Of a stretch of DNA of 64,000 bases, positions 24,600 through 36,543 are shown piece after piece. Position 1 is the stretch's first letter. Every line of letters begins with the position of its first letter. Source of the DNA: Sophora flavescens (Eukaryota; Streptophyta; Magnoliopsida; Fabales; Fabaceae); contig CM061067.1 of NCBI GenBank assembly GCA_030762895.1, forward strand, positions 169,072,518 to 169,136,517. Direction: 5' to 3'. Both the position numbers and the translations under genes were made by a program. The notes beneath the pieces are model-generated. The model worked only from the letters and a program-made list of their open reading frames with translations, ran no database searches and was not told where the DNA came from.

Positions 24600-27488
24600 C
24601 TCTTAAACTCTTTAAATGATTTCACTTAATGCTGCTCTCATTCTTTGCCTTAAATTTTTTTTTTGACGTATCCTTTGCCTTTGAATGTGACTGGCATTGA
24701 CTCTACTAATTTTCTGCTAAGTTAAGAAATAAATTAATTGCAAAATTTTTCACCAAAAGAAATTTAATTCCAAATTCTGCTATTCGATCCTTTTAATGAT
24801 TCTTCTATTTATTAAATAAAAAATATTTGATATTATTATATTTTCAGTATATTTCGTTTCATTTAATACTTTTTTTATTTGGTAATTCTTTTTGTTATAT
24901 TAAAAGTACTAGCAAGATAATTTTGTAAAAAGATATAATAAAACTCTAAAAAAAATCAAAAAATCTGAAAATTATAAATATGAAACATGTTCCTACCAAA
25001 ATTGGATAGACCAATTCCTTGAAGACTAAACCACTGGACCTACTAAGAAATCTATTTAAGAAGGATCATACCTCCTTACAAGGGGACGACTCTCCCTTAC
25101 ATATATTAGCCTAGGGTTTTTCCTTATACATAGGTAATATGTAATAAGTCTTTCATGAAATTTCTTGTACAAAATGATTCATTAATACCATGACCCCTTC
25201 TATAGGGAGAATTATTGTTCTGCACGGAACAAAACCAATGCCGAACTCAATTATTTATCTTTATATATAAAAATTATTTAAATAAATGTGTGATCTGAAT
25301 TAAATTTCCAAAATTTGGAACCAAACTAAACTGGAAGGTGAGTGTGTAAGCATTTTTTATTTGAGTTGAAGCTTAATATAACACCCAACCCGATAAAATT
25401 TCACTATATTTTCACCAAAATCATCCCAAATCAAAATACTTTGTTAGATGGATTAATTACGTACAGACAGCATACAGAGAGAACAAATGCAAGAGTTTTC
25501 CAAGTTTCCATTATTGTAAGACCAAAACAGAATGGTCGGCAAATTCTAACATCCTCTCGAAAAATAGTGGAGGATCTAACCTTATGCTATCTCAGTCATT
25601 CACATAATATTAAAATAAATGATGGTTCGGATTGAAAAAGGGCAAAAATGATAACTCAAAAAGGACAACTTCAACTTCATCCTCTCCTCTCCCTCCCTCT
25701 CTCTCTCTCGAGCCCCTTCTCTCCTCTGGTTTTGAATATCATTTTTGAAACAGTCATTCAGATGAAATCACAACTATATCAAGAATGCACATAAAAATCG
25801 AATGAATATTGTCAAGTTTTTATCAGTTTGAAATTGAAATCCCTCCCGTTCAAAATTCAAAACTATATAAAAAATGCTCATTGTTGACAATTTCAGATGG
25901 TTCTGAATATATCACTCGAAACTATTTTGAATATCTGTTGACAATTTCATCTGAATGAAATCAAAATCACAATTATATCAAGAATGCACATAAAAAATTC
26001 AGATGAAATCATTCAATTTCAGTAAAATTGAAAACTTCCCTATCCCACACGATGGTAAAAATTAAAATCCCTAGCAACGAATACTTGATTGTGCAGCAAA
26101 TTGGAATGAAATGCGGGAATGGAATCCGTGGTGGCAGATGAAGTATCTAGGACGGCGGATCTGGCACGTGGTGGTCTACCGCCGTCTTCGTGGTGCCTCT
26201 GCCTTTCCCATAAGTTGCGGCCTACCCAGATCCGCGTCTTCCTCTTAACATCTCTCTCCGTAAAACCAAGGGACCCAAAGTCTTTCACCTGCCATCACAA
26301 ATGGAGAAGAAGAGGAGAGGTGGCCAGACGGCGACGAAGCCGAATTGCAAACTTGAGGAGCACTCGTGGCTGGGAGGAGGAGACAGATCTGAATCTGCGT
26401 TCGTGCGGCGGTGGAGGGGACTGGACGTGCGACGTCGGGGGGTAATGGTCGGGATGTCCGGTCAATGAAAACGGTGGATCTGGTGCGTGGTGGAAGAGGT
26501 CGATAGTAGTTGGTGGAAGAAGATTGAATGATGGCTTAGTTTTTTATTTTTTTCTAATATCAAAAGGTAAAATGGTTAAAATAACCCTGAATGAGTGGTC
26601 CTCCAACTTTAAGCCGGAGGACATTAGAATTCGCCTTCTTACATGTAACGCCCGGACCCCACCTCCATTCATCGCCAACAGCAGGCTGGCTAAGGTCCCA
26701 CTCCCACATTTGTTTTCCACATTACCATTGTTTCACTGTATTTTGATTTTGCATTATTGTGTTTCTTCATTCACCAATATGCCCTTGTCGTCTCTGCATT
26801 TCCTTCCGTTATTTTTTAGCCATCGTCAGTTCTTTTCATTTTAATTTTTTTATTAAATTATATATATATATATATAACTGTTTAATGATTAATACTATTG
26901 TATCTGTTTCCTTTATAAAAAAATATACCATTATTTGTTAAGTAAAGATTTTGATGATAAACCATTTTTTTTTTCAATATAAATTTGTATTTTGACCATT
27001 TTGCTAATGTGAAAAATTCTCCTCAAAGAAACAGACATGTTAAAGAAATTTTATGCAGTAGCCTACCTGCAAGGTAAACAGGAGTGAGTTTTGAACATCA
27101 TAGTTAATATTATGTATATCTATTTTTATCTATCACTTATTCTTTTTTTAATCTTTTTTATATATACACATTTCAAAACTACAGGAGAAACAAAGAGACA
27201 TTATATACTATCCTAATTTGATGTTCAAGAAAGGTAATTCAGATAAATAATACGCCTGTAGGGGTCTTGTGTAAATTTGTCCATTAGGCACATGCAAAAT
27301 AATTAATTAAATACGTAAATGTTAGCATCAGTCCAGACAAGGTAGGAAAACGCATATGATGTTACAACTGGATGTGCTAAAACGTTGTCAAACTTCTGTT
27401 CATTTAATGAACATCCCCATCTAGATTTCAGAGAACCAGCTGAGAAAAAACTCTTCATTCTCGAGTCCAAACTCAACTCCCTCCCAGA
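24600..27488. other. Intergenic, and XTH upstream region
   Basis: 25040-25220 has the look of an LTR end (CCTCCTTACAAGGGGACGAC, CTAGGGTTTTTCCTTATA), possibly a solo-LTR remnant, but no second copy is present here. A GC-rich patch at 26100-26460 carries short frames with no domain. 25770-26010 repeats phrases such as AGAATGCACATAAAAA and TTCAGATGAAATCA. The last few hundred bases should hold the XTH promoter and leader; no single TATA box stands out. Confidence 0.4.
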
Positions 27489-28997
27489 ATGGATGCAAGT
27501 GCTTATTCTTCAGTGCCCATGATTCTTGTCCTTGCAGCCATCGTGGCTACCTGTTGTCATTCTTTAGAAGCAGCTGTATCCAAGGGATCTTTTGAGGACA
27601 ATTTCAGCATAATGTGGTCGGAGGACCATTTCACTACCTCAGAAGATGGACAGATCTGGTTTCTCTCCCTAGACAAAGAAACAGGTATCAATTGCATCAT
27701 TTGTATAAAATGGATCAGCATTTTGTTAGACATGCATCATGTATTATGAGTTTAATTTCTATACACCTTTAGTGTATACTGACATTCGACAATATATCAA
27801 TGAATCAATATTATTTTTATTTCTCTTTCTTAATTATTAAAATATTATTAAAATAAAAACGTACCTGTAAAAATGCCAGTGCATATTATTTTAATCCATG
27901 TATTATTATGAGATGATTTGAAAATTCTGAATTGTTAGTATCAAAGTTGAGACTTGAGAGACCATTTTTGAAGATTTGACTGTTTGATAGGATGTGGGTT
28001 TCAAACAAAACAACGCTACAGATTTGGGTGGTTCAGTATGAAGCTGAAGTTGGTAGGAGGTGACTCTGCTGGTGTTGTGACAGCTTATTATGTAAGTGTA
28101 CAAAGCATTGAAACATAGTAAATGTGCGTCTTCTTGATGAGTTTCTCTCTTATGTTTCTATGATTGTTACAATTGGTGGAAGAGATTGAGAAGAGTGATC
28201 GATTGTTGCAGATGTGCACGGAGAATGGTGCAGGGCCAGAAAGAGATGAGCTTGATTTTGAGTTCTTGGGAAACAGGACAGGGGAGCCTTATTTGATTCA
28301 GACAAACGTGTACAAGAATGGGACTGGTGGACGTGAGATGAGGCATGTGCTATGGTTTGACCCCACTGAGGATTACCACACCTATTCCATCCTTTGGAAC
28401 AACCACCAGATAGTGTAAGTTACTAAGTTTAAACGTCATTAACCAAGTGTCCTCATATATTAGGTTTCATATGTTCAAATAACATTTTTTATCACAGTAT
28501 ACTTTATTTAACATTTATTTAAAATAAAAACATTTTTTTCATAAAAATCTGGAGATTCAAATTTTGTTGACTGAATGATGCAAATTGTAAACAGGTTTTT
28601 TGTGGATAGAGTTCCCATAAGGGTGTTCAAGAACAATGGGAAACCAAACAATTTCTTCCCCAATGAAAAACCAATGTACTTGTTCTCCAGCATATGGAAT
28701 GCAGATGAGTGGGCCACAAGAGGTGGACTTGAGAAGACAAACTGGAAATTATCACCATTTGTGTCATCCTATAAGGACTTTAGTGTGGATGGTTGCCAAT
28801 GGGAAGATCCATATCCTGCATGTGTCTCAACTACAACCAAGAATTGGTGGGATCAATATGATGCTTGGCACCTCTCAGATGATCAGAAAATGGATTATGC
28901 TTGGGTTCAGAGGAACCTTGTGATCTATGACTACTGCAAGGATTCTGAACGTTATCCAACATTGCCAGAGGAGTGTTCGTTGAGTCCATGGGATTAA
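27489..28997 (+). CDS. XTH: Xyloglucan endotransglucosylase/hydrolase (XTH), four exons
   Basis: Exons 27489-27684, 27991-28091, 28212-28414 and 28595-28997 join in frame with GT-AG introns to a 300-residue secreted GH16 enzyme. It cuts and religates xyloglucan chains in the cell wall. The signal peptide is about residues 1-28 (MILVLAAIVATCCHSLEA). The catalytic motif DELDFEFLG gives nucleophile and acid/base Glu. It varies from the common DEIDFEFLG, and the N-glycosylation site NRT follows it directly. The XET C-terminal domain has paired cysteines in DGCQWEDPYPACVS and YDYCKDSERYPTLPEEC. The first splice falls inside TGCGFQ, the second just before the exon beginning MCTENGAGPERDE. From memory the C-terminal region and DELDF variant most resemble Arabidopsis XTH8. 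That subgroup assignment is tentative. Confidence 0.96.
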
Positions 28998-29585
28998 AAT
29001 ATCAAGGAAATTCCTTATTTTGCCATATGATTTTTTAGTTACCAAGAGTATAATGTTTAGTTTGTCAGCTCTAAGTCTGTGAATTATTATTTTTACTTAA
29101 AATCTGTAGAATTTATTCCATTCATTACACATTGCAAATAAAATTTATGTATTATGTTTTGCTCTTCCCTACTCTTAAACACTCTATGTGCAATTTAACT
29201 ATTAGACCATGCTTAGAAAAATGCATAAACTAACATTAACCTCACAAAATCCCTAAAAATGCATAAACTAACATTAACCTCACAAAATCCCTATCCGTGA
29301 ACATATCAGGTGACAAAATTTATCCCAATTGAGCTTTATGATTAAATGCCTTTTAAAATGGTAAAATTATAATAATTTTTTTGAGATTTTAATGAGTATT
29401 TCTTTTATTTTAAGAATTTTATTAAACTTTATGTTACTTTGACACTTACCCTATAAGAATAATGATTCATATTACTCTAACATTTCCTGACTATTTAGAG
29501 AAGGTGAGTATAACTTATGAAATAAAAGAATATCGAATGTAATTAAATTAAAAATTTAAATAAACATCAATGTGAGGCCTATAGG
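28998..29585. other. XTH 3' flank
   Basis: AATAAAATTTATG at about 29138 is a likely poly(A) signal for the XTH transcript. A roughly 38-bp direct duplication (AAAAATGCATAAACTAACAT) occurs at 29217-29290. Otherwise AT-rich and without frames. Confidence 0.6.
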
Positions 29586-30290
29586 TAGAGGTGACAAAAT
29601 GGGCTACCCGACCCGTCGCGGGCTAGCCTGATGCAGGCTCGGACTTTATAGGGCAGGGTTAAAAAAGCCTGAAATCAATATGATTTGTAAAATAGATATC
29701 AAAGCCCAGTCCTATGCTGACTGCGGGCTTGTTCAGACAGTTCCGACATAATTTTCCCCAAAAAAATTTATGTATTTTTCTCCAAAAAAGAAATTTCATG
29801 GTTTAGCGTTTCATAACAAAAGGGAATGTTTGTATGCGATAAATCTGTCACGGACCCCAAACACGATGTTTGCATGAAGGCGTTATTGTTCAGTCCAATA
29901 ATAATTAATTAAACAAATTACCCAAGATCTTTCTGTTGCTATCCAGAATATAAAGACGTTGATCATGTCCAAAAGATAAAGACTCACACTGAGTGACAGA
30001 AAAAGAAGAGGACTCGTGTGTGAGTTGCGCATCTTATCAGAACAAAATGCGTTTTGGGCCTATTGGTCCCTTTTTTTTTTTGTTTAATTTTCATATTTTT
30101 GATTTTTGGTTAAATATAAATGAATAAAAATTAAAATATATAAAACTAATCGGGCTACCCGAGCCCGATACGGATTCAGACTTCATAGGGTCGGGCCAAA
30201 AATGTCCGAAATTAAAATGAGATCGAATTTGACTACCAAAATCCTACAATTAATTGGGCTAATTCGGGCTGGCCCATTTTGCCACCTCTA
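29586..30290. mobile_element. hAT-type non-autonomous element (MITE), 705 bp
   Basis: The left end TAGAGGTGACAAAATGGGC and right end GCCCATTTTGCCACCTCTA are inverted repeats with one mismatch. A perfect 8-bp target duplication CCTATAGG lies at 29578-29585 and 30291-30298. Subterminal GGGCTACCCGACCCG and CGGGCTACCCGAGCCCG repeats surround an AT-rich core with no transposase. Confidence 0.93.
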
Positions 30291-30299
30291 CCTATAGGC

Positions 30300-30800
30300 T
30301 AAATGCCCTGATCGTTTTATCTCCTGTGAGGACCAAAGGCCCATTCGTTCTCCTTACTGGGGGTGGGGGTGGGGTTCCCTCCTTCTCAAAAGGGGGCTCT
30401 ATTCATTCTTTCCTGTAAGGTGACACACTGATTCCCTCTCCTAATCTTTTCTCTAAGTTCCCACTCTTCATCTCCTCTACGAAATTCTCTCATTTTATCT
30501 AAACAAAACTGTATGAGGGCCATCTTTAATACTGGATTTGACCTACATCATAGGCGTTCATCATTCTCCCTTGAAGAGAACTAGGTTTAGCTCTGATTTT
30601 CCCTATTGGGAAAACGTAGGATCGGAGTCCCCCCTCCATCGAGCCCAATATCGAGGGATCCCCATTGTGTATCTTCGTACATCACGAGCTCTCCAACTAG
30701 AAGCCCAAACCAACGACATGAAGTGTCAAGACGAAGTCCAAATACCACCAGAGCCTATCCGCACATACCACACTTTTCTACGTTTTTGATCTGGATTTTT
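30300..30800. repeat. Possible LTR remnant
   Basis: The stretch around 30590-30645 (CCTATTGGGAAAACGTAGGA, then GGAGTCCCCC) resembles in layout the 3' part of the LTR at 60481-61147 (CCCACTGGGATACGTAGGAC, then GGAATCACTG). This is a loose match, with no clear ends or duplication, so it is a weak call. The only frames, 76-83 codons, have no domain. Confidence 0.3.
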
Positions 30801-31417
30801 TTGGGCCGAACCGGAACAATATTAATAACAATATAAAATCATTTTACTGTAACAAGAGGAGAAAAAACAACTTTCAATAACTTTGTAACTATTTATATAT
30901 GATTCAGTAATTTTTTATTTAATGATTTGTATAATTATATAATATCACATGATTACATTTTTATTTGAATAGATGACTAATAAAAAATTCATGACACACA
31001 GCTGCACACAAATGTTTTTTTTCTTTAGTTTCCTAGAGTATTCTCTCACCCGATAGGTGACAGACTAATTTATCGGGATACAGTCAAACGCTTAATCAGG
31101 GACCCCTCCAAGTTCCAATAGTATTTTTTCCACACACATAAATCTAGGGATCAAACATGAGACCTCATATTTAAGGGACTCAAACACCTTCCACTCGGCC
31201 CAACACACATCGATGTTTGCACACAAATGTTATGTATTCAAAAGAATATTTTAAAATTTTGATAAGTGGTAATGTGATTTGATTACAAGATCTCACTTGT
31301 TAGATAACTCTTAAGTGTTCAATTATTTGGAAATTTTTCACTCGGAATGAGTGATTTTAATTGATTGAGAATTGATATTTTAGTTTTTCAATAAAAATTT
31401 ACCTTTTATCAATATTT

Positions 31418-31795
31418 GGGTTAAATATGTTTTTAATCCTTATAAAATAACTAAAATTTATTTTTAGTCTCTCATTTTTAAAGCGTACGTTTTTTGTCCC
31501 TCGATTTTCAAAATAGCCCACTAAAGTCACTAACGTCATCTAGATCTGATATGTCAAACGAAGTTTCATGTCCATATTCTTATGTGAAAGCACATCCAGT
31601 ATCTGTGAAGTGAGGGACGTGGAAAAGGGACGTAGAACTGCATTTGACATATCAGAACCATATGAAACGGAGTTAATATTAGAGACCAAAGGTCAGCTAT
31701 TTTAAAAATTGAGGGATAAAAAATGTACGTTTTAAAAATGAGAGACTAAAAACGAATTTTCGCTATTTTACATGGACAAAAAATATATTTAACCC
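31418..31795. mobile_element. Long-TIR MITE, about 378 bp
   Basis: The outer 100 bp on each side form an inverted repeat: GGGTTAAATATGTTTTTAAT on the left, and on the right the reverse complement of a segment ending AAATATATTTAACCC. Both arms carry TTTTTAGTCTCTCATTTTTAAA and GTACGTTTTTT/ACATTTTTT blocks in the same order. No coding. No convincing target duplication could be read. Confidence 0.8.
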
Positions 31796-32222
31796 TTAAT
31801 AATTTTAGTAGGACCCTTGAACACTTTGTATTTAATTACTAATAAAAGTTATTTTTTATTTTTGTACAAATTTTAAAAATATAAAAAAAATGACATTTTT
31901 TAATTATTATTATTTTTTGGTAGAAAAAGGTAAACATTTTTTAATTATTTTTAAAAACACAAAACTAGAATCAAAATAAAGAAATCCAAAATTGTTTAAA
32001 CTCTTTTATAATAATGATAATCATTTAATAAAATAGTCGGTATACACAGCAAGGGTTATTTTGTCAATTGCTGGGTTCGGAATCTGTCGTTTCGCTGGCC
32101 TACAAACAAAGGTTGATAAACGACACGGTTAAGCAGAAAGGGGCATAGGGTTCTGTTCTTATCAGGAATCTGAATTTGATTTATCTTCAGAAAACTCATA
32201 ATCAAATAGGAGTCAGGCTGCA

Positions 32223-34362
32223 ATGGTCTGCGAAAAGTGTGAGTTTCTCGTCCTTCTCTACCATCCATACTTCTCACTGTATCTCCCCATCAAAAAGTTA
32301 ATTTTTTTTTAAATATGGTAATTTGAAATTGGGTTGCAGGTGAGAAGAAATTATCGAAGGTGATAGTACCAGACAAGTGGAAAGAAGGGGCAAGTAATAT
32401 TACCGAGGGTGGTGGCCGCAAGATCAACGAGAACAAGCTCCTCTCCAAGAAGAACAGGTCCCTTTAACCCTACTATATATATTTTAATTTTATATATATA
32501 TATATATATATTGCATATTTCTTTTATTATTTTAAGATTGGGTCTAGGATGCATAATCGACTCTATCATTCGTATATCTTATTAGCTGATAATATGGTAC
32601 TGGTGCTACTATATTTCTTTTATATTGAAATTTTACTTCCTAGCTAGAGGGGGAACCAACTTGTAAGGTGTAGCGGAGTTGAAGTTGTTAAGATGAATGG
32701 TTGTATGTATCACTTTAAAAGGTGTTATGCATATCTGCTCTTTATTTTGGATATATTGATCCCATCCTTTGACACAGCACTTTGGATTTCAGGGAGCTAA
32801 TCTCCGAGTATTCTGAGTCCAATGTATAGGGAAGTTAATTTGAGAATAAATGAACACAGGAAAAGTTTAGAGAGTAGAGAGTGTTTAGAGAGAGAAGTTT
32901 GTTTGTAATGATTCTGTATATTCCATTATGGCCATGGGCTGGAGCTTATAGCATCTTATGGTTACAAAAATACATCCAAGGGTAAGTCGTAACAAACTTT
33001 CATCCCCTGTTGCCAGATCAACAAGCATAACAAAGTAAAGGTAAAATAACCAATTTTCCCTAAAAAACATAAGAGTCTTAACAAATAGAAAAAAGTAAAA
33101 CTAAACCAATAAACCAAGTGTTGCAGCATTATTAGCATTATGTATTGCTGTAACATCCTTACACTTGCGTCGCCTTATACTTGGATTGATACTTTGATGG
33201 TTTGATTGTGTAAGCTTATTTCTTCATTTTCTTTAGTGGCTGTATAATGTTTTCAGGTGGTAGTTACTGGTTAACGAACTAGTTACCTCTTTCGAAGTTG
33301 TAAAACTTGACCATCACTAGGACCTTAATTCTATGACTATAATTGTTGTATGCTGATAAAGCTTTGAATTTTGAACACAATTATATCTGTATGTAATACA
33401 TTTTTTAGGCATTTTTTTCGTGGTATGGGTATTGGTATCTCTCCCAAAACTTCCCCCCCGGTCACCCTCCCACTTCCCAGTTCCCCCCTACATGTTTTGT
33501 TTCAAACTTACTGTTTGTAATCATTGCTATTTATACATTTAAAACTGGACACCGGATTTGTGAATATCAATTGTTTTGATGGATGCGGCTCTTGAAAAAT
33601 ATTTTTAGAATAATGGTTCAAACTTCAAAACTGCGAGGATATATAGACTGATATTTTTAGCTCCCTATATTCTGTATTTTTTTATATAAAATGAAGTAAT
33701 TATTAATTTACTAGATATATCAGTTAATGATAACTATAGGCACAGTTCTTGTTGTTGCATGGCTTAATTAGTTGTCCAAAAGCTATCAAGGTTTTGGGGT
33801 TTATAATGAGTGACATTCTTGACGAGAGCCAGTTCCATCCAACAGTAGCAAGTACACTTGAATGAGGGCAAATTCATTGCTTTTTTTTTACACGTGTATG
33901 CATTTAGTATTGCTCTTATAAAATGATTCTAAATGCCATCAACAAGTTTCTATCAAATAATCTGTTGCACCTGCACTTTGTGTTGTAGCAGTGCCCTTTT
34001 CTCCTTCTGTAATTTTGTTATTTGTTCCAGCTTGAATGTTTTGGCCATGACCATTCTGTGAACTTATTGATTGCTTGCAGATGGACCCCATATGGAAACA
34101 CTAAGTGCATAATTTGCAAACAGCAAGTGCACCAGGATGCCAAGTACTGCCACACCTGTGCTTACACAAAAGGTACTAGCCTATTCTTCCGAAATGTTTT
34201 ACAATTGCAACCATGAATTTTTCATTTTAGTGGTACACTAGTTGTAATGTGTTTTATCATAAAAGTAAATTAAATTCTGATGTTTGTTGTGTTGCAGGAG
34301 TTTGTGCAATGTGTGGCAAGCAGGTTCTGGACACCAAGTTTTACAGACAAAGCAATGTGTAA
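32223..34362 (+). CDS. CRIPT: CRIPT (cysteine-rich PDZ-binding protein homologue), four exons
   Basis: Exons 32223-32238, 32340-32457, 34081-34172 and 34298-34362 join in frame through GT-AG introns to 96 residues. The first exon is only 16 nt and ends inside the codon for the second cysteine of MVCEKCEKK. Four CxxC pairs (CEKC, CIIC, CHTC, CAMC) should bind zinc, and the C-terminal GKQVLDTKFYRQSNV is the family signature. Length agrees with the family, about 100 residues. In animals CRIPT was first described as a PSD-95 binder. More recent work places it in minor (U12) spliceosome assembly, which better suits its conservation in plants. That role is inferred here from the family. The 1.6-kb second intron carries an (AT)n run. 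No neighbour suggests co-function. Confidence 0.96.
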
Positions 34363-35420
34363 CGAATACTGGGTGCTGCATGCTGCATCTTCTTTTAGGT
34401 GCATAACAGCATTATCTGTCTATCTAATTGTCCTGTTGATTGTGTGGCTAACATTCTAACTGAAGCTGTAAAGAACAAAAACAGTGAAGGATTTTTCTAT
34501 TATTTGCCTTTTGTAATTTACTTATTTAATAATGTTCATTCCTGATGTAGAACATATATCTTTGCCGTTCAAATCCTGTTCTATTGAGCTTTTATGATAG
34601 TTCGATTGTTCGGCTGAAATCCTGATTTTTGCCTGGACTATTCCTGACACATCTCTTCATATGACAGAAATAGCAAACCTATTCATGATTAGGGGCCTAA
34701 TTTGATTTGTTCTACCGAGTGCCTCCTCGAAGAGGTGGTTCATGGAGTTTATATCAAGAATTAAACTTTACTTTTGTCTCATTTGTAAGGAAGGACGGCT
34801 CTTTCGACAAATCAACTGTTCAAGTCAATCCTCACATTTTCAAACGTTTTTAAAATAGTCGATGCTGTCAACTTTCATTAAGGCATCTTTATAACCCTCA
34901 ATAGGCTCAGGATTTGTATCATTTCTTTTTTCCCCCTCTCATCTTTCCTCCCTTATGAGAGAAACAGACAAAACTAAGTTTGCTTTTGTTTGTGTCCATA
35001 CTTGCCAGGCGTTCTTCTGTCTAGTAAGTGCTCTTTTAGATGCCTTTTTTCCCCTTCCTACATCTCAATAAATGTTACTGTAGGTGCTCCTTCTTTTCAT
35101 GCAAAATGTGTGTTAGATGTTAAAATACTAATGTTATAATGGAAATTGACAGTAGGGATTATCAAGAGAACATTTCCAAGTATAATTTTACCCGATAACT
35201 ACACCTTTAGATGTCCCCTTTTGTTTTTTTTGGGTAAAACATTCTGTAAGTAAAAGATATGGTAGTGACTAACTTTTAATGATGTGATAACGGATGAAGG
35301 TATGGACTATCTGAAACTTTTGTTTTGGGGGCAAGTATGAGAACTTAATTAAAAAGATAAAAACTATAGGGATTAAGTCGAAAATGGACGGAAAGTACAT
35401 TTACTAAAGTTCTGATTTAA
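34363..35420. other. CRIPT 3' flank and intergenic DNA
   Basis: Contains the CRIPT 3' UTR and AT-rich sequence. No other gene or defined repeat was recognised. Confidence 0.5.
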
Positions 35421-36540
35421 CCCAAGTTCTCTTTATATAGAAACTGTAGTAACCCTCGAGGGTAAAATTGTAAAAAATATATTTAATCTCCTTAAAGAAA
35501 AAATAACAATTAATGGTGTTTTTAATGAGAGGAAATCTATTTGATTTGAGAAAATAATCTTTATGTATAAAAGTAGTAAAAAAATTGTAGTAATCCCCCA
35601 AAAAAAAATATATTTAATCTTTATATCTAAAAGTAGTAGAGAAGCTGTAGTAATTTTTCACCCAAAATCGACGGTAAAATTGTAAAAAATATATTTAATA
35701 TCCTTTAAGAAAAATAACAATTAATGATGCATTTAATGAGAAAATAACAACTATAACAATTACTATTTTTTTTTTAATTTTAATTTTAGAAAATAAATTG
35801 TTGATTAGTTCTTTTAATGACGACAAATATGTGATTTTCCTATTTTTTATTTATATATAAAAGTAGTGGAGAAACTGTAGAACCCCCCACCAAACACACA
35901 AAAAAAAAAAAATTGATGGTAAAATTGTAAAAAATATATTTAATCTCATTAAAGAAAAATAATAATTAATGGTGCTTTTAATGAGAAAGGAAATCTATTT
36001 GATTTGAGAAAATAATCTTTATATATAAAAGTAGTAGAGAAACTGTAGTAATTTTCCCCCCAAAATCGAGGGTAAAAGTGTAAAAAATATATTTAATCCT
36101 TATATATAAAAGTAGTAGAAAATCGAGGGCATCTTTATATATAAAAGTAGTAGAGAAACTGTAGTAATTTTCCCCCCTAAAATGAAGGTAAAATTGTGAA
36201 AAATATATTTAATCTCTTTAAAGAAAAATAACAATTAATGGTGCTTTTAATGAGAAAGGAAATCTATTTGATTTGGGAAAATAATGGTAGTAATCTATTT
36301 TAAAAATAATGGTTCTTTAAAAAAAAAACTATAACAATTAATTGAAGTAATCTTTTTTTTTTTGAATTTTAATTTTAGAAAATAAATTAATGATTATTGC
36401 TTTTAATGGCAACAAATATGTGATTTTCCAATTTTATTATAAAAATATAAAAAAAAATAGGTGTTTTGATTTTTTACGTTGCAAAGATAAAAGAAGTGAT
36501 AAGTGGATATTATGAAATAATTTTAAAAAAATGAAACACT
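35420..36540. repeat. AT-rich tandem repeat array interrupted by copia II (left part)
   Basis: A roughly 150-200 bp unit recurs several times, in the order TATATAAAAGTAGTAGAGAA, ACTGTAGTAATTTTCCCCC, AATCGAGGGTAAAATTGTAA, AAATATATTTAATCTC, AAAGAAAAATAACAATTAAT, GCTTTTAATGAGAAAGGAAA and TCTATTTGATTTGAG. Copies differ by internal deletions. The same units resume at about 45460 on the far side of copia II, so the array predates that insertion. Confidence 0.85.
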
Positions 36541-36543
36541 CAA

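Noticed and set aside
24344..24625. 93-codon minus-strand frame
   Set aside because: It overlaps the tRNA-Leu gene; the peptide similarity comes from tRNA sequence.
26040..26445. GC-rich overlapping frames on both strands
   Set aside because: No recognisable domain, no splice model, no conserved motif. The same applies to 3948-4362 and 19505-19985.
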